Source: Polyangium fumosum
GTDB taxonomy: Bacteria > Myxococcota_A > Polyangia > Polyangiales > Polyangiaceae
Length of the DNA stretch: 64,000 nt
Direction: 5' to 3'
NCBI RefSeq assembly: GCF_005144585.1
Contig: NZ_SSMQ01000054.1
Span: forward strand, 1 to 64,000
Position 1 is the first letter of the stretch. Each line of letters opens with the position of its first letter. This document shows positions 18,121-26,206 of this stretch, piece by piece. Made by a program: the position numbers and the translations under genes. Below the pieces are notes generated by a model, which searched no databases, was not told the DNA's origin, and saw nothing but the letters and a program-made list of their open reading frames with translations.

Positions 18121-18609
18121 CTACTTCTTCTCCGCGCCCTCCGGCACCGGCAGCGCGCCTTTCACGTCCGAGAGCGACACCTTCAGGCTCACCAGATCGA
18201 TCGTCGCCTTCTCCGCGCTGATCCACCCCGCGCCTCGCTGAAGACGCACGCCGCCTCGCAGCGCGAGCGTCTGTTTGGCGAGGTCGATCTCCACCTCGGG
18301 CGCCTCGGCGCGCACGCCCTTCACCTCCGCGACGACCCCGCCCGCGCCCTTCGCCCACGTCACGTTCGGCACCTCGTCGTACCGAACCTCCACCCGCGGC
18401 GCGCGCACCACGAGGGCGCCCTTCGTCAGGCGCACATGGCCTTCGAGCACGGCGCGCTTCGCCGCGATGTCGATGTCGAGCTGATCGGCGGAGAGCTCCA
18501 CCGGCTCCTTCGGCGGCGGCGCGGCTTTGGGCGGCTCCGCGAGCGATCGAGGCGCGATCGTCGTCGCGAGCAGCGCGAGGGCCAAGGAGAGGCGCGGGCC
18601 GAAGGGCAC
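18121..18609 (-). CDS. LptA/OstA-like periplasmic protein
   Basis: A 162-residue protein with a signal peptide (LSLALALLATTIAPRSLA) and an OstA-N/LptA beta-jellyroll. Typical strands are visible: ELSADQLDIDIAAKRAVLEGH, ALVVRAPRVEVRY and TLALRGGVRLQRG. The family bridges the periplasm to carry lipopolysaccharide to the outer membrane. At this length it is a single-domain LptA-like protein, not LptD. The start is GTG at 18609. It lies 17 bp after the sigma-like gene at 18627 and is probably co-transcribed with it. Confidence 0.75.
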   Translation of the reverse strand: MPFGPRLSLALALLATTIAPRSLAEPPKAAPPPKEPVELSADQLDIDIAAKRAVLEGHVRLTKGALVVRAPRVEVRYDEVPNVTWAKGAGGVVAEVKGVRAEAPEVEIDLAKQTLALRGGVRLQRGAGWISAEKATIDLVSLKVSLSDVKGALPVPEGAEKK

Positions 18610-18626
18610 GGCCTCACCTTATCAGG

Positions 18627-18980
18627 CTAGTAGCTCCTGACCACGCGCGGCGAGACGCCTCGCTCGAGCGCGCGACGCACGACGTGCGCAGGGTCGCCCG
18701 ACGACGCGGCGATCTCCGCGATGGTCGGATTCCGCCCGAGCGACGAGCGCAGGGATCGCGCGGCGCCGAGCACGCGCTTCATGACGGAGACCTCGATCGC
18801 GTCGATCGGCTCGCCGACCACGAGGCCCCGCGCCTCCAGACGCTCGACGATGTGGTCGACCTCCTCGTAGGAGACGCTACGAGGGCCGATGATCTCTGCG
18901 ATGTCGTTGAGGTCGACTCGACCCGACGCGTGATGACGTGCGTACAGCTCGTCGATGATGCTCTGGATCACGGGGCGCAC
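18627..18980 (-). CDS. Small protein with sigma-70 region 1.1-like and HTH-like segments
   Basis: A 117-residue protein if translation starts at the GTG at 18980; an ATG at 19085 would add 35 poorly structured residues. Residues about 5-50 (IDELYARHHASGRVDLNDIA, then EEVDHIVERLEARGL) resemble sigma-70 region 1.1, which blocks DNA binding by housekeeping sigma factors. The end (LGRNPTIAEIAASSGDPAHV) resembles a sigma region 3 helix-turn-helix. Regions 2 and 4 are missing, so it cannot act as a normal sigma factor. It might bind RNA polymerase or DNA as an anti-sigma-like or accessory factor. It is divergent from the lipoprotein at 19158. Confidence 0.55.
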   Translation of the reverse strand: MRPVIQSIIDELYARHHASGRVDLNDIAEIIGPRSVSYEEVDHIVERLEARGLVVGEPIDAIEVSVMKRVLGAARSLRSSLGRNPTIAEIAASSGDPAHVVRRALERGVSPRVVRSY

Positions 18981-19157
18981 GCGTCGGTCTTGGCACGTCG
19001 ACGTGTCCTCTGCACCCGGAGGACGAAGGCGCGCGCCGTGCGCGGACGTTGCGTCGGCCCGTCGGCTACCGTAAGCCGTAAGCATGACGTCTGCTTGGCG
19101 CGCCGAACGGCCGCGCCGCAGGGACCTTTCTCCTCCGCAGTCCACGAGGAACGATCG

Positions 19158-21419
19158 ATGAATCAACGCCGCCGTATCTTCTTCCCGAGCTCGCTCGCTT
19201 CCATGACGACAGGCCTCCTCCTCGCCGCCGCCACGCTCCAGGGCTGCGCCACGAGCACGAACACGCGTGGCGGGGGCGGCGATGATGGAAACGCCGGAGG
19301 CTCGGGGGGCACGGGAAACGTCGGCGGCGAAGGCGGCATGGGCGGCCTCGGTGGCATGGGCGGCATGGGCGGCGACGGCGGCGTCGGCGGCGTCGGCGGC
19401 GTCGGCGGCATGGGCGGCGTCGGCGGCATGGGCGGCATGGGCGGCGCGTCGTCGTCGTCCTCGTCCTCTTCGTCGTCGTCCTCGTCCTCTTCGTCGTCCT
19501 CGTCGAGCGGCTCGGGGGGTGGGGGTGGGTTCATGCCGCCCGTGGGCACGGCGGACTACCCGGCGGAGACGGAGCAAAACAACCTGCCCGCGACCGCGGA
19601 TCCGCTCGCCGAAGGGACGAAGGGGTTCACGGCGGCCATCTACCCGACGGGGGATGTCGACGTGTTCTCGGTCGATGTCACCGTGGCCGGCTCGGTCCTC
19701 AAGGTGTCGACGGGCGACGGCATGGGCGGCTGCCCGGCCGGCGCGGCGACGCTCGTGCGTGTCTTCGGGCCGAGCGGCTTCCTCGGCTCGGACACCGACA
19801 GCGGGCCCGCCTCCTGCTCGCAGATCATGCCCGCGACCAACCCCGCGATGGGCAACCTCGCCGTGGGCAAGTACTCCGTGCAGGTCGAGAGCGCGACGTT
19901 CTCACCGCTGCCGTTCTACGTCGTCGACATCGCCGTCACAGCGCCCGGCTGCGGCGACGGGCTCGTGCAGGGCAACGAGCAGTGCGACGACGGCAACAAC
20001 ACGAGCGGCGACGGCTGCGCGGCCGACTGCAAGCTCGAAGGCAACTACCCGACCGAGATGGAGCCGAACCAGCCGATCAACATGGCGAACTCGATCTCGG
20101 GCACGGACGGCGTGGTCGCGGCGATCCAGCCCATCGGCGATCAGGACTTCTTCACGTTCCAGGTGGCCGTGTCCGGCACCCGCGCGCGCATCGAGGTCAC
20201 GGACGGACAAGGCAACTGCCCGAGCGGCTTCGACTCGAAGATGTACCTCTACAACGCGGCCGGGACCGAGATCGCGGTGGACGACGACGACGGGCTGAGC
20301 ACGTGCTCGCTGCTCGATCCCACGCTCGACGCCGTGGTCGCGAACCTCGCCGCCGGCAAGTACACGGTGATGGTCGAGGAGTACAGCAACGACGAGGCGC
20401 AGGCTTCGTACGTGCTCCAGCTCCAGCTCACCGAGCCCGGCTGCGGCGACACGTTCGTGCAGGTCGGCGAGCAGTGCGACGACGGGAACACGACCGCGGG
20501 CGACGGCTGCTCGCCGACGTGCCAGCTCGAAGGAAACTACCTGACCGAGACGGAGCCGAACCAGCCGAACAACCAGGCGAACTCGGTCGTCGGCTACGAC
20601 GGCGTCGTCGGGTCGATCTTGCCCGCGGGGGATCAGGACTACTTCAGCTTCCAGGTCACGGAGCCGGGATCGAGCGTGACGATCGAGGTGACGGACGGGT
20701 ACGGCGGCTGCCCGAGCGGCTTCGACTCGAAGATCTACCTCTACTCGCCCTCGAACCAGCTCCTCGTGTCGGACGACGAGGACGGCGTGGAGTCGTGCTC
20801 CCTCATCAACCCCTTGCTCGACCCGAGCGCCGCCACGAACCTGCCCGTCGGCACGTACGTGGTCATGGTGGAGGAGTACCTGAACGACGACGCGCAGAGC
20901 TCGTACGTGCTCAAAGTAAAGGTGGCGGCGCCGGGCTGCGGCGACAGCATCCTCACGAGCCCGGGCGAGCAATGCGACGACGGAAACACGGTCGCCGGCG
21001 ACGGCTGCAGCCCGACGTGCATGGCCGAGACGCCGTGGGAGATCGAGCCGAACGCGAGCACGGCCACGGCGAGCCCGGTCTGGCCCATGACGACGAGCTG
21101 GTACGGGAAGATCGATCCGATCGCCGACGTCGACTACTTCGTGTTCGATCTGCCGGAGGGCCAGAGCCCGGTGATCACGTCGCACGCGATCGGCAACGCG
21201 GCCACCTGCGACTTCGACACGGTGATCCACCTGCTCGACGCGAACGGCGTGCAGATCGTGGAGGACGACGACGACGGCCCGGGCAACTGCTCGATGCTGT
21301 CGAAGGCGAACGACACGACGCTCGCGAGCCTGCCGGCCGGCACGTATTACGTGTGGATCCAGGAATACAACAACGACTCCAAGATCACGGGATACGAGCT
21401 CAGCCTCACGTTCGAGTGA
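19158..21419 (+). CDS. Cell-surface lipoprotein with PPC-like domains and myxococcal Cys-rich repeats
   Basis: A 753-residue exported protein. The signal ends ATLQGC (Cys30). Residues about 38-97 are a Gly/Met-rich repeat, followed by a run of about 20 Ser. The rest alternates four PPC-like beta domains (each with DVDVFSV or DQDFFTF and a KYTVMVEEY strand) with three Cys-rich units of the form CGDG...EQCDDGN...GDGC, the myxococcal disulfide repeat (TIGR02232/DUF4215). The low-complexity region probably spans the cell wall or capsule. GAGGA precedes the ATG by eight bases. The ligand is unknown. Confidence 0.9.
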   Translation: MNQRRRIFFPSSLASMTTGLLLAAATLQGCATSTNTRGGGGDDGNAGGSGGTGNVGGEGGMGGLGGMGGMGGDGGVGGVGGVGGMGGVGGMGGMGGASSSSSSSSSSSSSSSSSSSSGSGGGGGFMPPVGTADYPAETEQNNLPATADPLAEGTKGFTAAIYPTGDVDVFSVDVTVAGSVLKVSTGDGMGGCPAGAATLVRVFGPSGFLGSDTDSGPASCSQIMPATNPAMGNLAVGKYSVQVESATFSPLPFYVVDIAVTAPGCGDGLVQGNEQCDDGNNTSGDGCAADCKLEGNYPTEMEPNQPINMANSISGTDGVVAAIQPIGDQDFFTFQVAVSGTRARIEVTDGQGNCPSGFDSKMYLYNAAGTEIAVDDDDGLSTCSLLDPTLDAVVANLAAGKYTVMVEEYSNDEAQASYVLQLQLTEPGCGDTFVQVGEQCDDGNTTAGDGCSPTCQLEGNYLTETEPNQPNNQANSVVGYDGVVGSILPAGDQDYFSFQVTEPGSSVTIEVTDGYGGCPSGFDSKIYLYSPSNQLLVSDDEDGVESCSLINPLLDPSAATNLPVGTYVVMVEEYLNDDAQSSYVLKVKVAAPGCGDSILTSPGEQCDDGNTVAGDGCSPTCMAETPWEIEPNASTATASPVWPMTTSWYGKIDPIADVDYFVFDLPEGQSPVITSHAIGNAATCDFDTVIHLLDANGVQIVEDDDDGPGNCSMLSKANDTTLASLPAGTYYVWIQEYNNDSKITGYELSLTFE

Positions 21420-21492
21420 CGCGGCCCGCGATGCTGCGCGCTTCGTCCTTCGTCGTGACGGCCGCGCTCCTCGCGGCTAGGGGTTCGACCAC

Positions 21493-22350
21493 GTGACGTT
21501 CCTCGCGCCCAAAGGGACGGAGTTCGTTCGCCTGCTGGGCGGCGGGAGCGTGTTCGAGGTGGCCCTCGTGCGCGAGGGGGGGCGCGAGCTCGTGTGCAAG
21601 CGGCTCGTGCCGCGCGCGCTCGCCGCGCGGGAAGGGCGCGTGGCGATGGTGCGCGAGGCGCGGCTCCTGTCGACGATCGCGCACCCCGCGCTGCCCTCGC
21701 TCGTACGCGTGGGCAACGACGCGCGCGGGCCCTTCTTCCTGGAGACGTTCGCCGCGGGGACGTCGGTGGCGGCGCTCGTGCGCGGATGGCAAGAGCGAGG
21801 CGCGCGGGTGCCGCGGACGCTCGTGCGGCACGTGGCGATCCACGCGCTCGAAGCGCTCGCCGAGATCCACGCGCTCGGAGACGAGGCAGGGCCGCTCGAC
21901 GTGGTGCACGGCGATCTCGGCCCCGCGCACGTGCTCCTCGGCCCGCTCGGCGAGGTGCGGCTCGTGGACCTCGGCGCCGCGCGGTTCCGAGGGCTCGAAG
22001 CCGAGCTCGAGACGGACGATCGCGGCACGCTGCCGTACGCGGCGCCGGAGATCGCATCGGGCGAGGCGAAGCCGTCGCAGGCGACCGACGTGTACGCGAT
22101 GGCCGCGACGCTACTGCATCTGGCGACGGGCGAGCGGCTCTGCGAGGCCGAGACGGAGGCCGCGATGCTCGCCGAGGTGGCGACGCGCGGGCTTCGGCGC
22201 GAGCTCGTGCTTCACGCAGAGGCGTTCGAGGCGAAGGAGCGCGCGGCGCTGTTCGAGGCGCTCGATCCGGATCCGTCGCGGCGGCGCGCGTCGGCGCGCG
22301 AACTGTGCGACGCGCTCGCGCCGGTGCCACGTGCGCCGGACCTGCGCTAG
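21493..22350 (+). CDS. Atypical Ser/Thr protein kinase domain protein
   Basis: A 285-residue cytosolic protein consisting of little more than a kinase fold. The glycine loop (LLGGGSVFEVA), the beta-3 Lys (VCKRL) and the helix-C Glu (VREARLL) are present. The catalytic loop reads HGDLGPAHVLL, keeping the Asp but replacing the usual HRD-x-K-P-x-N Lys and Asn by Gly and His. The metal motif is DLG and the APE motif is APEIASG. It may be weakly active or a pseudokinase. The GTG start at 21493 lies 73 bp after the surface lipoprotein. It ends 14 bp before the trans-sulfuration enzyme. Confidence 0.82.
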   Translation: MTFLAPKGTEFVRLLGGGSVFEVALVREGGRELVCKRLVPRALAAREGRVAMVREARLLSTIAHPALPSLVRVGNDARGPFFLETFAAGTSVAALVRGWQERGARVPRTLVRHVAIHALEALAEIHALGDEAGPLDVVHGDLGPAHVLLGPLGEVRLVDLGAARFRGLEAELETDDRGTLPYAAPEIASGEAKPSQATDVYAMAATLLHLATGERLCEAETEAAMLAEVATRGLRRELVLHAEAFEAKERAALFEALDPDPSRRRASARELCDALAPVPRAPDLR

Positions 22351-22364
22351 AGTCGCGCAGCCAA

Positions 22365-23531
22365 ATGAAGACCAAGGACGCGCCTTTCCCGGTTTCCCTC
22401 GACACCCTCGCCATTCACGCCGGTCAGGAGCCCGATCCGATCAGCGGAGCGGTGATGATGCCGATCGTGCTCGCCAGCACGTTCGCGCAAGAGAGCCCGG
22501 GGGTGCACAAGGGCTTCGAGTACTCGCGCAGCGGCAACCCCACGCGCCGCGCGCTCGAAGCGTGCATCGCGGCCCTCGAAGGCGGCACGCACGGCTACAG
22601 CTTCGGGAGCGGGCTCGCGGCGACGACCACGCTCCTGCACACGCTCTCGCCCGGCGCGCACATCCTCTGCGGCGACGACGTCTACGGCGGCACGTTCCGC
22701 TTGATGGACAAGGTCATGGGCCCGATGGGGATCTCGTCGAGCTTCGTCGACATGCGTGATCCCGCGGCGGTGCGCGCGGCGATCCGGCCCTCGACGCGCC
22801 TGCTCTGGATCGAGACGCCGACGAACCCGATGCTCAAGGTCTTCGACATCGCGGCGCTCGCAGCGGTGGCGCGCGAGGCGAAGATCACCTTCGTCGTCGA
22901 CAACACGTTCGCGACGCCCATGCTCCAGCGCCCGCTCGATCTCGGCGCGGACGTGGTCGTCCACTCGGTGACGAAGTACCTGAACGGGCACTCGGACGTC
23001 GTCGGCGGGGCGATCGTGACATCGAACCCGAAGGTCGCGGAGCGGATCGGCTTCCTGCAGAACGCGATGGGCGGCGTGCCGAGCCCCTTCGACTGCTACC
23101 TCGTGCTGCGCGGGCTGAAGACGCTGCCCGTGCGCGTGCGTCACCAGAGCATGGCGGCGCTCGCGCTCGCCGAGCGGCTCGCGCGTCACCCGCGCGTCGA
23201 GCGTGTGCACTACCCGGGCCTCGCGTCGCATCCGGATCACGCCGTGGCGGCGCGGCAGATGCGCGGCGGGTTCGGGGGCATGATCTCGATCGAGGTCGCG
23301 GGAGGGCTCATGGCGGCGCGCACCGTGCTGGAGCGGCTGCACGTGTTCTCGTGCGCGGAGAGCCTCGGCGGCGTGGAGTCGCTCGCCGAGCATCCGGCGA
23401 TCATGACGCACGCGTCGGTCCCCGAGGAGACGCGCAAGGTGCTCGGCATCTCCGACGGCCTCGTGCGGCTCTCGGTGGGGCTCGAAGCGGTCGATGATCT
23501 CTGGAAAGATCTCGAACACGCGCTCGGCTGA
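22365..23531 (+). CDS. Trans-sulfuration PLP enzyme, cystathionine gamma-synthase/lyase family
   Basis: A 388-residue fold-type I PLP enzyme. It has TLAIHAGQEPDPISGAV at the start, the YSRSGNPTRRALE phosphate-binding segment, WIETPTNP, the VVDNTFATP Asp, and the PLP Lys204 in HSVTKYLNGHSD. It acts in the cytosol on O-acylhomoserine/cysteine or cystathionine. Sequence alone does not separate gamma-synthase from gamma-lyase; the full-length ESLGGVESLAEHP end fits both. It links sulfur metabolism here with the cysteine cluster at 44.9 kb, though the two loci are separate. A strong hairpin follows at 23540. Confidence 0.92.
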   Translation: MKTKDAPFPVSLDTLAIHAGQEPDPISGAVMMPIVLASTFAQESPGVHKGFEYSRSGNPTRRALEACIAALEGGTHGYSFGSGLAATTTLLHTLSPGAHILCGDDVYGGTFRLMDKVMGPMGISSSFVDMRDPAAVRAAIRPSTRLLWIETPTNPMLKVFDIAALAAVAREAKITFVVDNTFATPMLQRPLDLGADVVVHSVTKYLNGHSDVVGGAIVTSNPKVAERIGFLQNAMGGVPSPFDCYLVLRGLKTLPVRVRHQSMAALALAERLARHPRVERVHYPGLASHPDHAVAARQMRGGFGGMISIEVAGGLMAARTVLERLHVFSCAESLGGVESLAEHPAIMTHASVPEETRKVLGISDGLVRLSVGLEAVDDLWKDLEHALG

Positions 23532-23539
23532 GAGACGAA

Positions 23540-23572
23540 GCTCGGGGCGTAGCCGGAGCTACGCCCCCGAGC
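23540..23572 (+). terminator. Strong G+C hairpin after the trans-sulfuration gene
   Basis: GCTCGGGGCGTAGC pairs with GCTACGCCCCCGAGC across a four-base CGGA loop, with one bulged C. It starts nine bases after the stop. There is no U tract, as is common in G+C-rich genomes. Confidence 0.6.
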
Positions 23573-23637
23573 CCGAAATGCGGTAGAACCTGGGGCGACG
23601 GCGCATCGGCGCGCCGCGGAAACCAGGGAGACTTTCC

Positions 23638-24180
23638 ATGCTGCGTGCTGCCTGTCTTGCTTTCCCGCTCGTCGCATTCGCCATGCTCGGCGGTTGCAGC
23701 GACCCCGTGCCCCCCACGCCGCAAGGCGCGTTCAACGTGCAGTTCACGAAGACGAGCGGCTGCCCGATCGCCTCGCACAGGTCCGAGGTCGGCACGATCA
23801 GCGCCTCGGACAAGACGGCCGTCGTGATCGACGGCGTGGAAGGCGCGACGGTGACCTGCTCGGTCTCGGGCGCGGGGCCGTTCAACGTGAGCGCGCAGGT
23901 CCGGCTCGGCAGCGACGGGATCAACCTGTCGATCCCCGCGATCAACGTGGGCGCGACGGAGGCGAGCCCGGCCGTGGGTTCTCTCGCGTTCTTCTCGGAC
24001 CGGACGGCGGGCGACGCGTTCAGCTCGTCGAAGTGCGACTTCTACTTCAAGGAAGGCACGGGCGAGGGCATCGCGGGGGGCAAGCTCTGGGTCTCGTTCA
24101 AGTGCCCCGAGGTCGTCGAGTCGACGAACACGTGTGGCATCTCCGAGAGCCACCTGATCCTCGAGAACTGCGATCTGTGA
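23638..24180 (+). CDS. Small lipoprotein of unknown function
   Basis: A 180-residue lipoprotein. The signal ends FAMLGGC (Cys20), then a beta-rich domain with four further Cys that could form two disulfides (for example SGCPIAS and SSKCDFYF). No family is recognised. It stands alone, between a hairpin and the MITE-like element at 24191. Confidence 0.7.
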   Translation: MLRAACLAFPLVAFAMLGGCSDPVPPTPQGAFNVQFTKTSGCPIASHRSEVGTISASDKTAVVIDGVEGATVTCSVSGAGPFNVSAQVRLGSDGINLSIPAINVGATEASPAVGSLAFFSDRTAGDAFSSSKCDFYFKEGTGEGIAGGKLWVSFKCPEVVESTNTCGISESHLILENCDL

Positions 24181-24190
24181 CGTTCACCCG

Positions 24191-24320
24191 CTAGCAGCCT
24201 GTGGACTTATCTGCTGCGCGCCCCGAATCGTCGGTCGACATCGCTCGAAATCCTTGAGGATTCCTCGCTCCGTCGCCCTAGCTTCGGGGCGCTCGCGACG
24301 ATAAGTCCACAGGCTGCTAG
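24191..24320. mobile_element. MITE-like palindromic element with 21-bp perfect terminal inverted repeats
   Basis: The left end CTAGCAGCCTGTGGACTTAT plus C (24191-24211) is the perfect reverse complement of 24300-24320. Inner sequences also pair: GCGCCCCGAA near 24217 with TTCGGGGCGC near 24281, and AATCC/GGATT near the centre. The whole 130 bp is therefore one long imperfect palindrome without coding capacity. The outermost CTAG could be a 4-bp target duplication of the kind made by some IS5- or IS701-type transposases. It lies between convergent genes. Confidence 0.75.
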
Positions 24321-24344
24321 CCCCTCTCCCCACGGGGAGAGGGG
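24321..24344. terminator. 11-bp perfect hairpin between convergent genes
   Basis: CCCCTCTCCCC at 24321-24331 pairs perfectly with GGGGAGAGGGG at 24334-24344 around a two-base spacer. It abuts the MITE-like element and sits 26 bp from the stop of the minus-strand phosphatase, so it could terminate transcription from both sides. Confidence 0.5.
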
Positions 24345-24369
24345 TGAACAGGGGGCGTGAGGCGGAGGC

Positions 24370-25218
24370 TCAGGAGTCGCTGTCGTCGCCGACGGTCACG
24401 GCGATGCGGTGCGCCGGGACCTGGAGCGTGGGCTCGTCGCCGTACTCCACGTCGTCCTGGAGGAAGCGGATCGCCAGCACGGTGATGTTGTCCTCGCCGC
24501 CGAGCTCGTTCGCCTTGGCGATGAGGCGCCTGCACATCTCGGTCGTGTCCTGCGAGGTCGCGACGATGTCGCGGATCTGCTCGTCGGTGAGCATGCCGGA
24601 GAGGCCGTCGGAGCAGAGGATGTAGACGTCGCCGAGGTGCGGCTCGTCGCTCATCAGGTCGACGGCGACGCTGTCCTGCATGCCGAGCGCGCGGGTGATC
24701 ACGTTGCGCGGCAGCTCCGCCCGTTGCTCTTCCGTGAGCTCGGGCATCGCCATGAGGTAGTCGTTGATCAACGAGTGATCACGCGTGAGCTGCTGGATCG
24801 CGCCGCTGCGGACGCGGTAGGCGCGGCTGTCGCCGACGTGGCCCACGTAGATGCGGTTGCGCCTGCGCGAGAAGACGGCGCTGACCACGGTCGTGCCCAT
24901 GCCGGCGCACTCGCGGGAGCGGATGCTGCGCTCGAAGATCCGCCGGTTCGCGACCATGATGCCGCTGAGCAGGCGGTTTTCATCCTCGGTCAGGTTCGCG
25001 TCGAAGTGGATCGGCCAGGTCGCGTCGTCGTTCGCCGTGGAGCGAAAGAACTCGGTGATGGAGTCGGTCGCGAGGCGGCTCGCCACATCACCGGCGCGAT
25101 GGCCCCCCATGCCATCGGCGACGATGAACAGATCGAACTCCTGCAGGACAGCGTAGCTGTCCTCGTTGTGATCGCGCTGGAGACCGACATCGGTCATCCC
25201 GGAAGCAAATGCGCGCAT
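24370..25218 (-). CDS. PP2C-family Ser/Thr protein phosphatase
   Basis: A 282-residue metal-dependent phosphatase with all core motifs: RDHNEDS, FIVADGMGGHRAGDVAS, GMGTTVV, VGHVGDSRAYR, TRDHSLI, CSDGLSGMLTD and GGEDNITVL. The Asp residues that bind two metals are present. There is no membrane segment. It probably reverses phosphorylation by the Hanks-type kinases abundant in such genomes (two in this window). The ATG at 25218 has GAGG just upstream and is preferred over a TTG four codons earlier. Confidence 0.94.
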   Translation of the reverse strand: MRAFASGMTDVGLQRDHNEDSYAVLQEFDLFIVADGMGGHRAGDVASRLATDSITEFFRSTANDDATWPIHFDANLTEDENRLLSGIMVANRRIFERSIRSRECAGMGTTVVSAVFSRRRNRIYVGHVGDSRAYRVRSGAIQQLTRDHSLINDYLMAMPELTEEQRAELPRNVITRALGMQDSVAVDLMSDEPHLGDVYILCSDGLSGMLTDEQIRDIVATSQDTTEMCRRLIAKANELGGEDNITVLAIRFLQDDVEYGDEPTLQVPAHRIAVTVGDDSDS

Positions 25219-25291
25219 AAACCTCGGCAACCTTAGACCGGGTCAAAACCGACGATTTTCACGGTTTCACGCAGCGTTTCCGCTGTCAAGC

Positions 25292-25320
25292 CGTCTTCCT
25301 CGCTCGGGGCAAGGAAGACG
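25292..25320 (-). terminator. 9-bp stem hairpin between frr and the phosphatase
   Basis: CGTCTTCCT at 25292-25300 pairs perfectly with AGGAAGACG at 25312-25320, with an 11-base loop. It lies about 105 bp past the frr stop and 75 bp before the phosphatase start on the same strand. It may end the frr transcript; no U tract is seen. Confidence 0.4.
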
Positions 25321-25424
25321 CGCCGCGCGAGGCCTTCGGCTCTCTTTGCCCCGCCGCGCGTGAAGCTTGGATCTCGGCTGCCTTGGGCCATGCGTTCCCC
25401 CTCCCTTGCCTCCTCCGGAGACCC

Positions 25425-25982
25425 CTACACCTCCAGGATGTCCTTTTCCTTGTGGGCGATGACGCCGTCGACCTGCTTGATGCCCTCGGCCACCACGTCC
25501 TCGATCTTCTTCTTCGCCCGATCGGCGTCGTCGCCGCTGACCTCGCCGTCCTTGTCGAGCGTGTCGACGAGCTCGTTCGCGTCCCTGCGGTGCTTGCGGA
25601 TCGCGACGCGCGCCTCCTCGCCGTACTTCTTGGTCAGCTTGACCATCTCCTTGCGCCGGTCCTCGGTGAGCGCCGGGATCGGGATGCGGATGAGGTCGGC
25701 GTCGACCTGCGGGTTCAGGTTCAGGTCGCTCTCGCGGATGGCCTTGTCCACGGCCTTCACCTGGTTCTTCTCCCAGGGCTTGATCGTGATGAGGCGAGGC
25801 TCGGGCACGCTCACCGTGGCCATCTGGTGGAGCGGCGTGGGAACGCCGTAGTAGTCGACACGGACGCCGTCGAGCATCCCGGCGTGGGCGCGGCCCGTGC
25901 GCACGCGCATGAGATCGCGGCGGAGCGCCTCGATGGATTTCTCGATGCCTGTCCGCAAATCATTCAACACGTCTTCCAGCAT
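25425..25982 (-). CDS. frr: Ribosome recycling factor
   Basis: A 185-residue protein of the standard length. It splits post-termination ribosomes together with EF-G. Characteristic stretches are LRTGIEKSIEALRRDLMRVR, VDYYGVPTPLHQMATVSVPE, ITIKPWEKN, and the C-terminal helix around RRKEMVKLTKKYGEEARVAI. The ATG at 25982 is preceded by GAGGAGAG; the frame is open further upstream but that part is not RRF. In many bacteria frr follows pyrH and tsf; here it stands alone, with a divergent regulator gene upstream. Confidence 0.97.
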   Translation of the reverse strand: MLEDVLNDLRTGIEKSIEALRRDLMRVRTGRAHAGMLDGVRVDYYGVPTPLHQMATVSVPEPRLITIKPWEKNQVKAVDKAIRESDLNLNPQVDADLIRIPIPALTEDRRKEMVKLTKKYGEEARVAIRKHRRDANELVDTLDKDGEVSGDDADRAKKKIEDVVAEGIKQVDGVIAHKEKDILEV

Positions 25983-26206
25983 GCCGGTCTCTCCTCGGTC
26001 TCGTGCGGCGGGGGCGAGCTTAGCTCTCTTTTGTGCAGGAGGGGGCAGTTGCGGAGGGGCCCCGCGCACGGAACCGCGGAAGCAGGGCGGCCCCGACGGT
26101 CCCCGCCGGCCAAGGCCAGGCAAGCCAGCGCCCGAAGTTCACGCGGCAGCCCGCCCCTGCCCGCTGCCCCAGGGCGGTCGCCCGTAGTAGGTGTAAGGGA
26201 GGCACA

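Noticed and set aside
17194-18630. A 478-codon plus-strand open frame
   Set aside because: It overlaps the repeat array, the helical protein in another frame and the LptA-like gene; the product is Arg/Pro/Ala-rich with no domain.
19163-19549. Minus-strand open frame with acidic and Pro/Met-rich repeats
   Set aside because: It mirrors the Gly/Met and Ser repeats of the surface lipoprotein; the composition is forced by the plus-strand codons.
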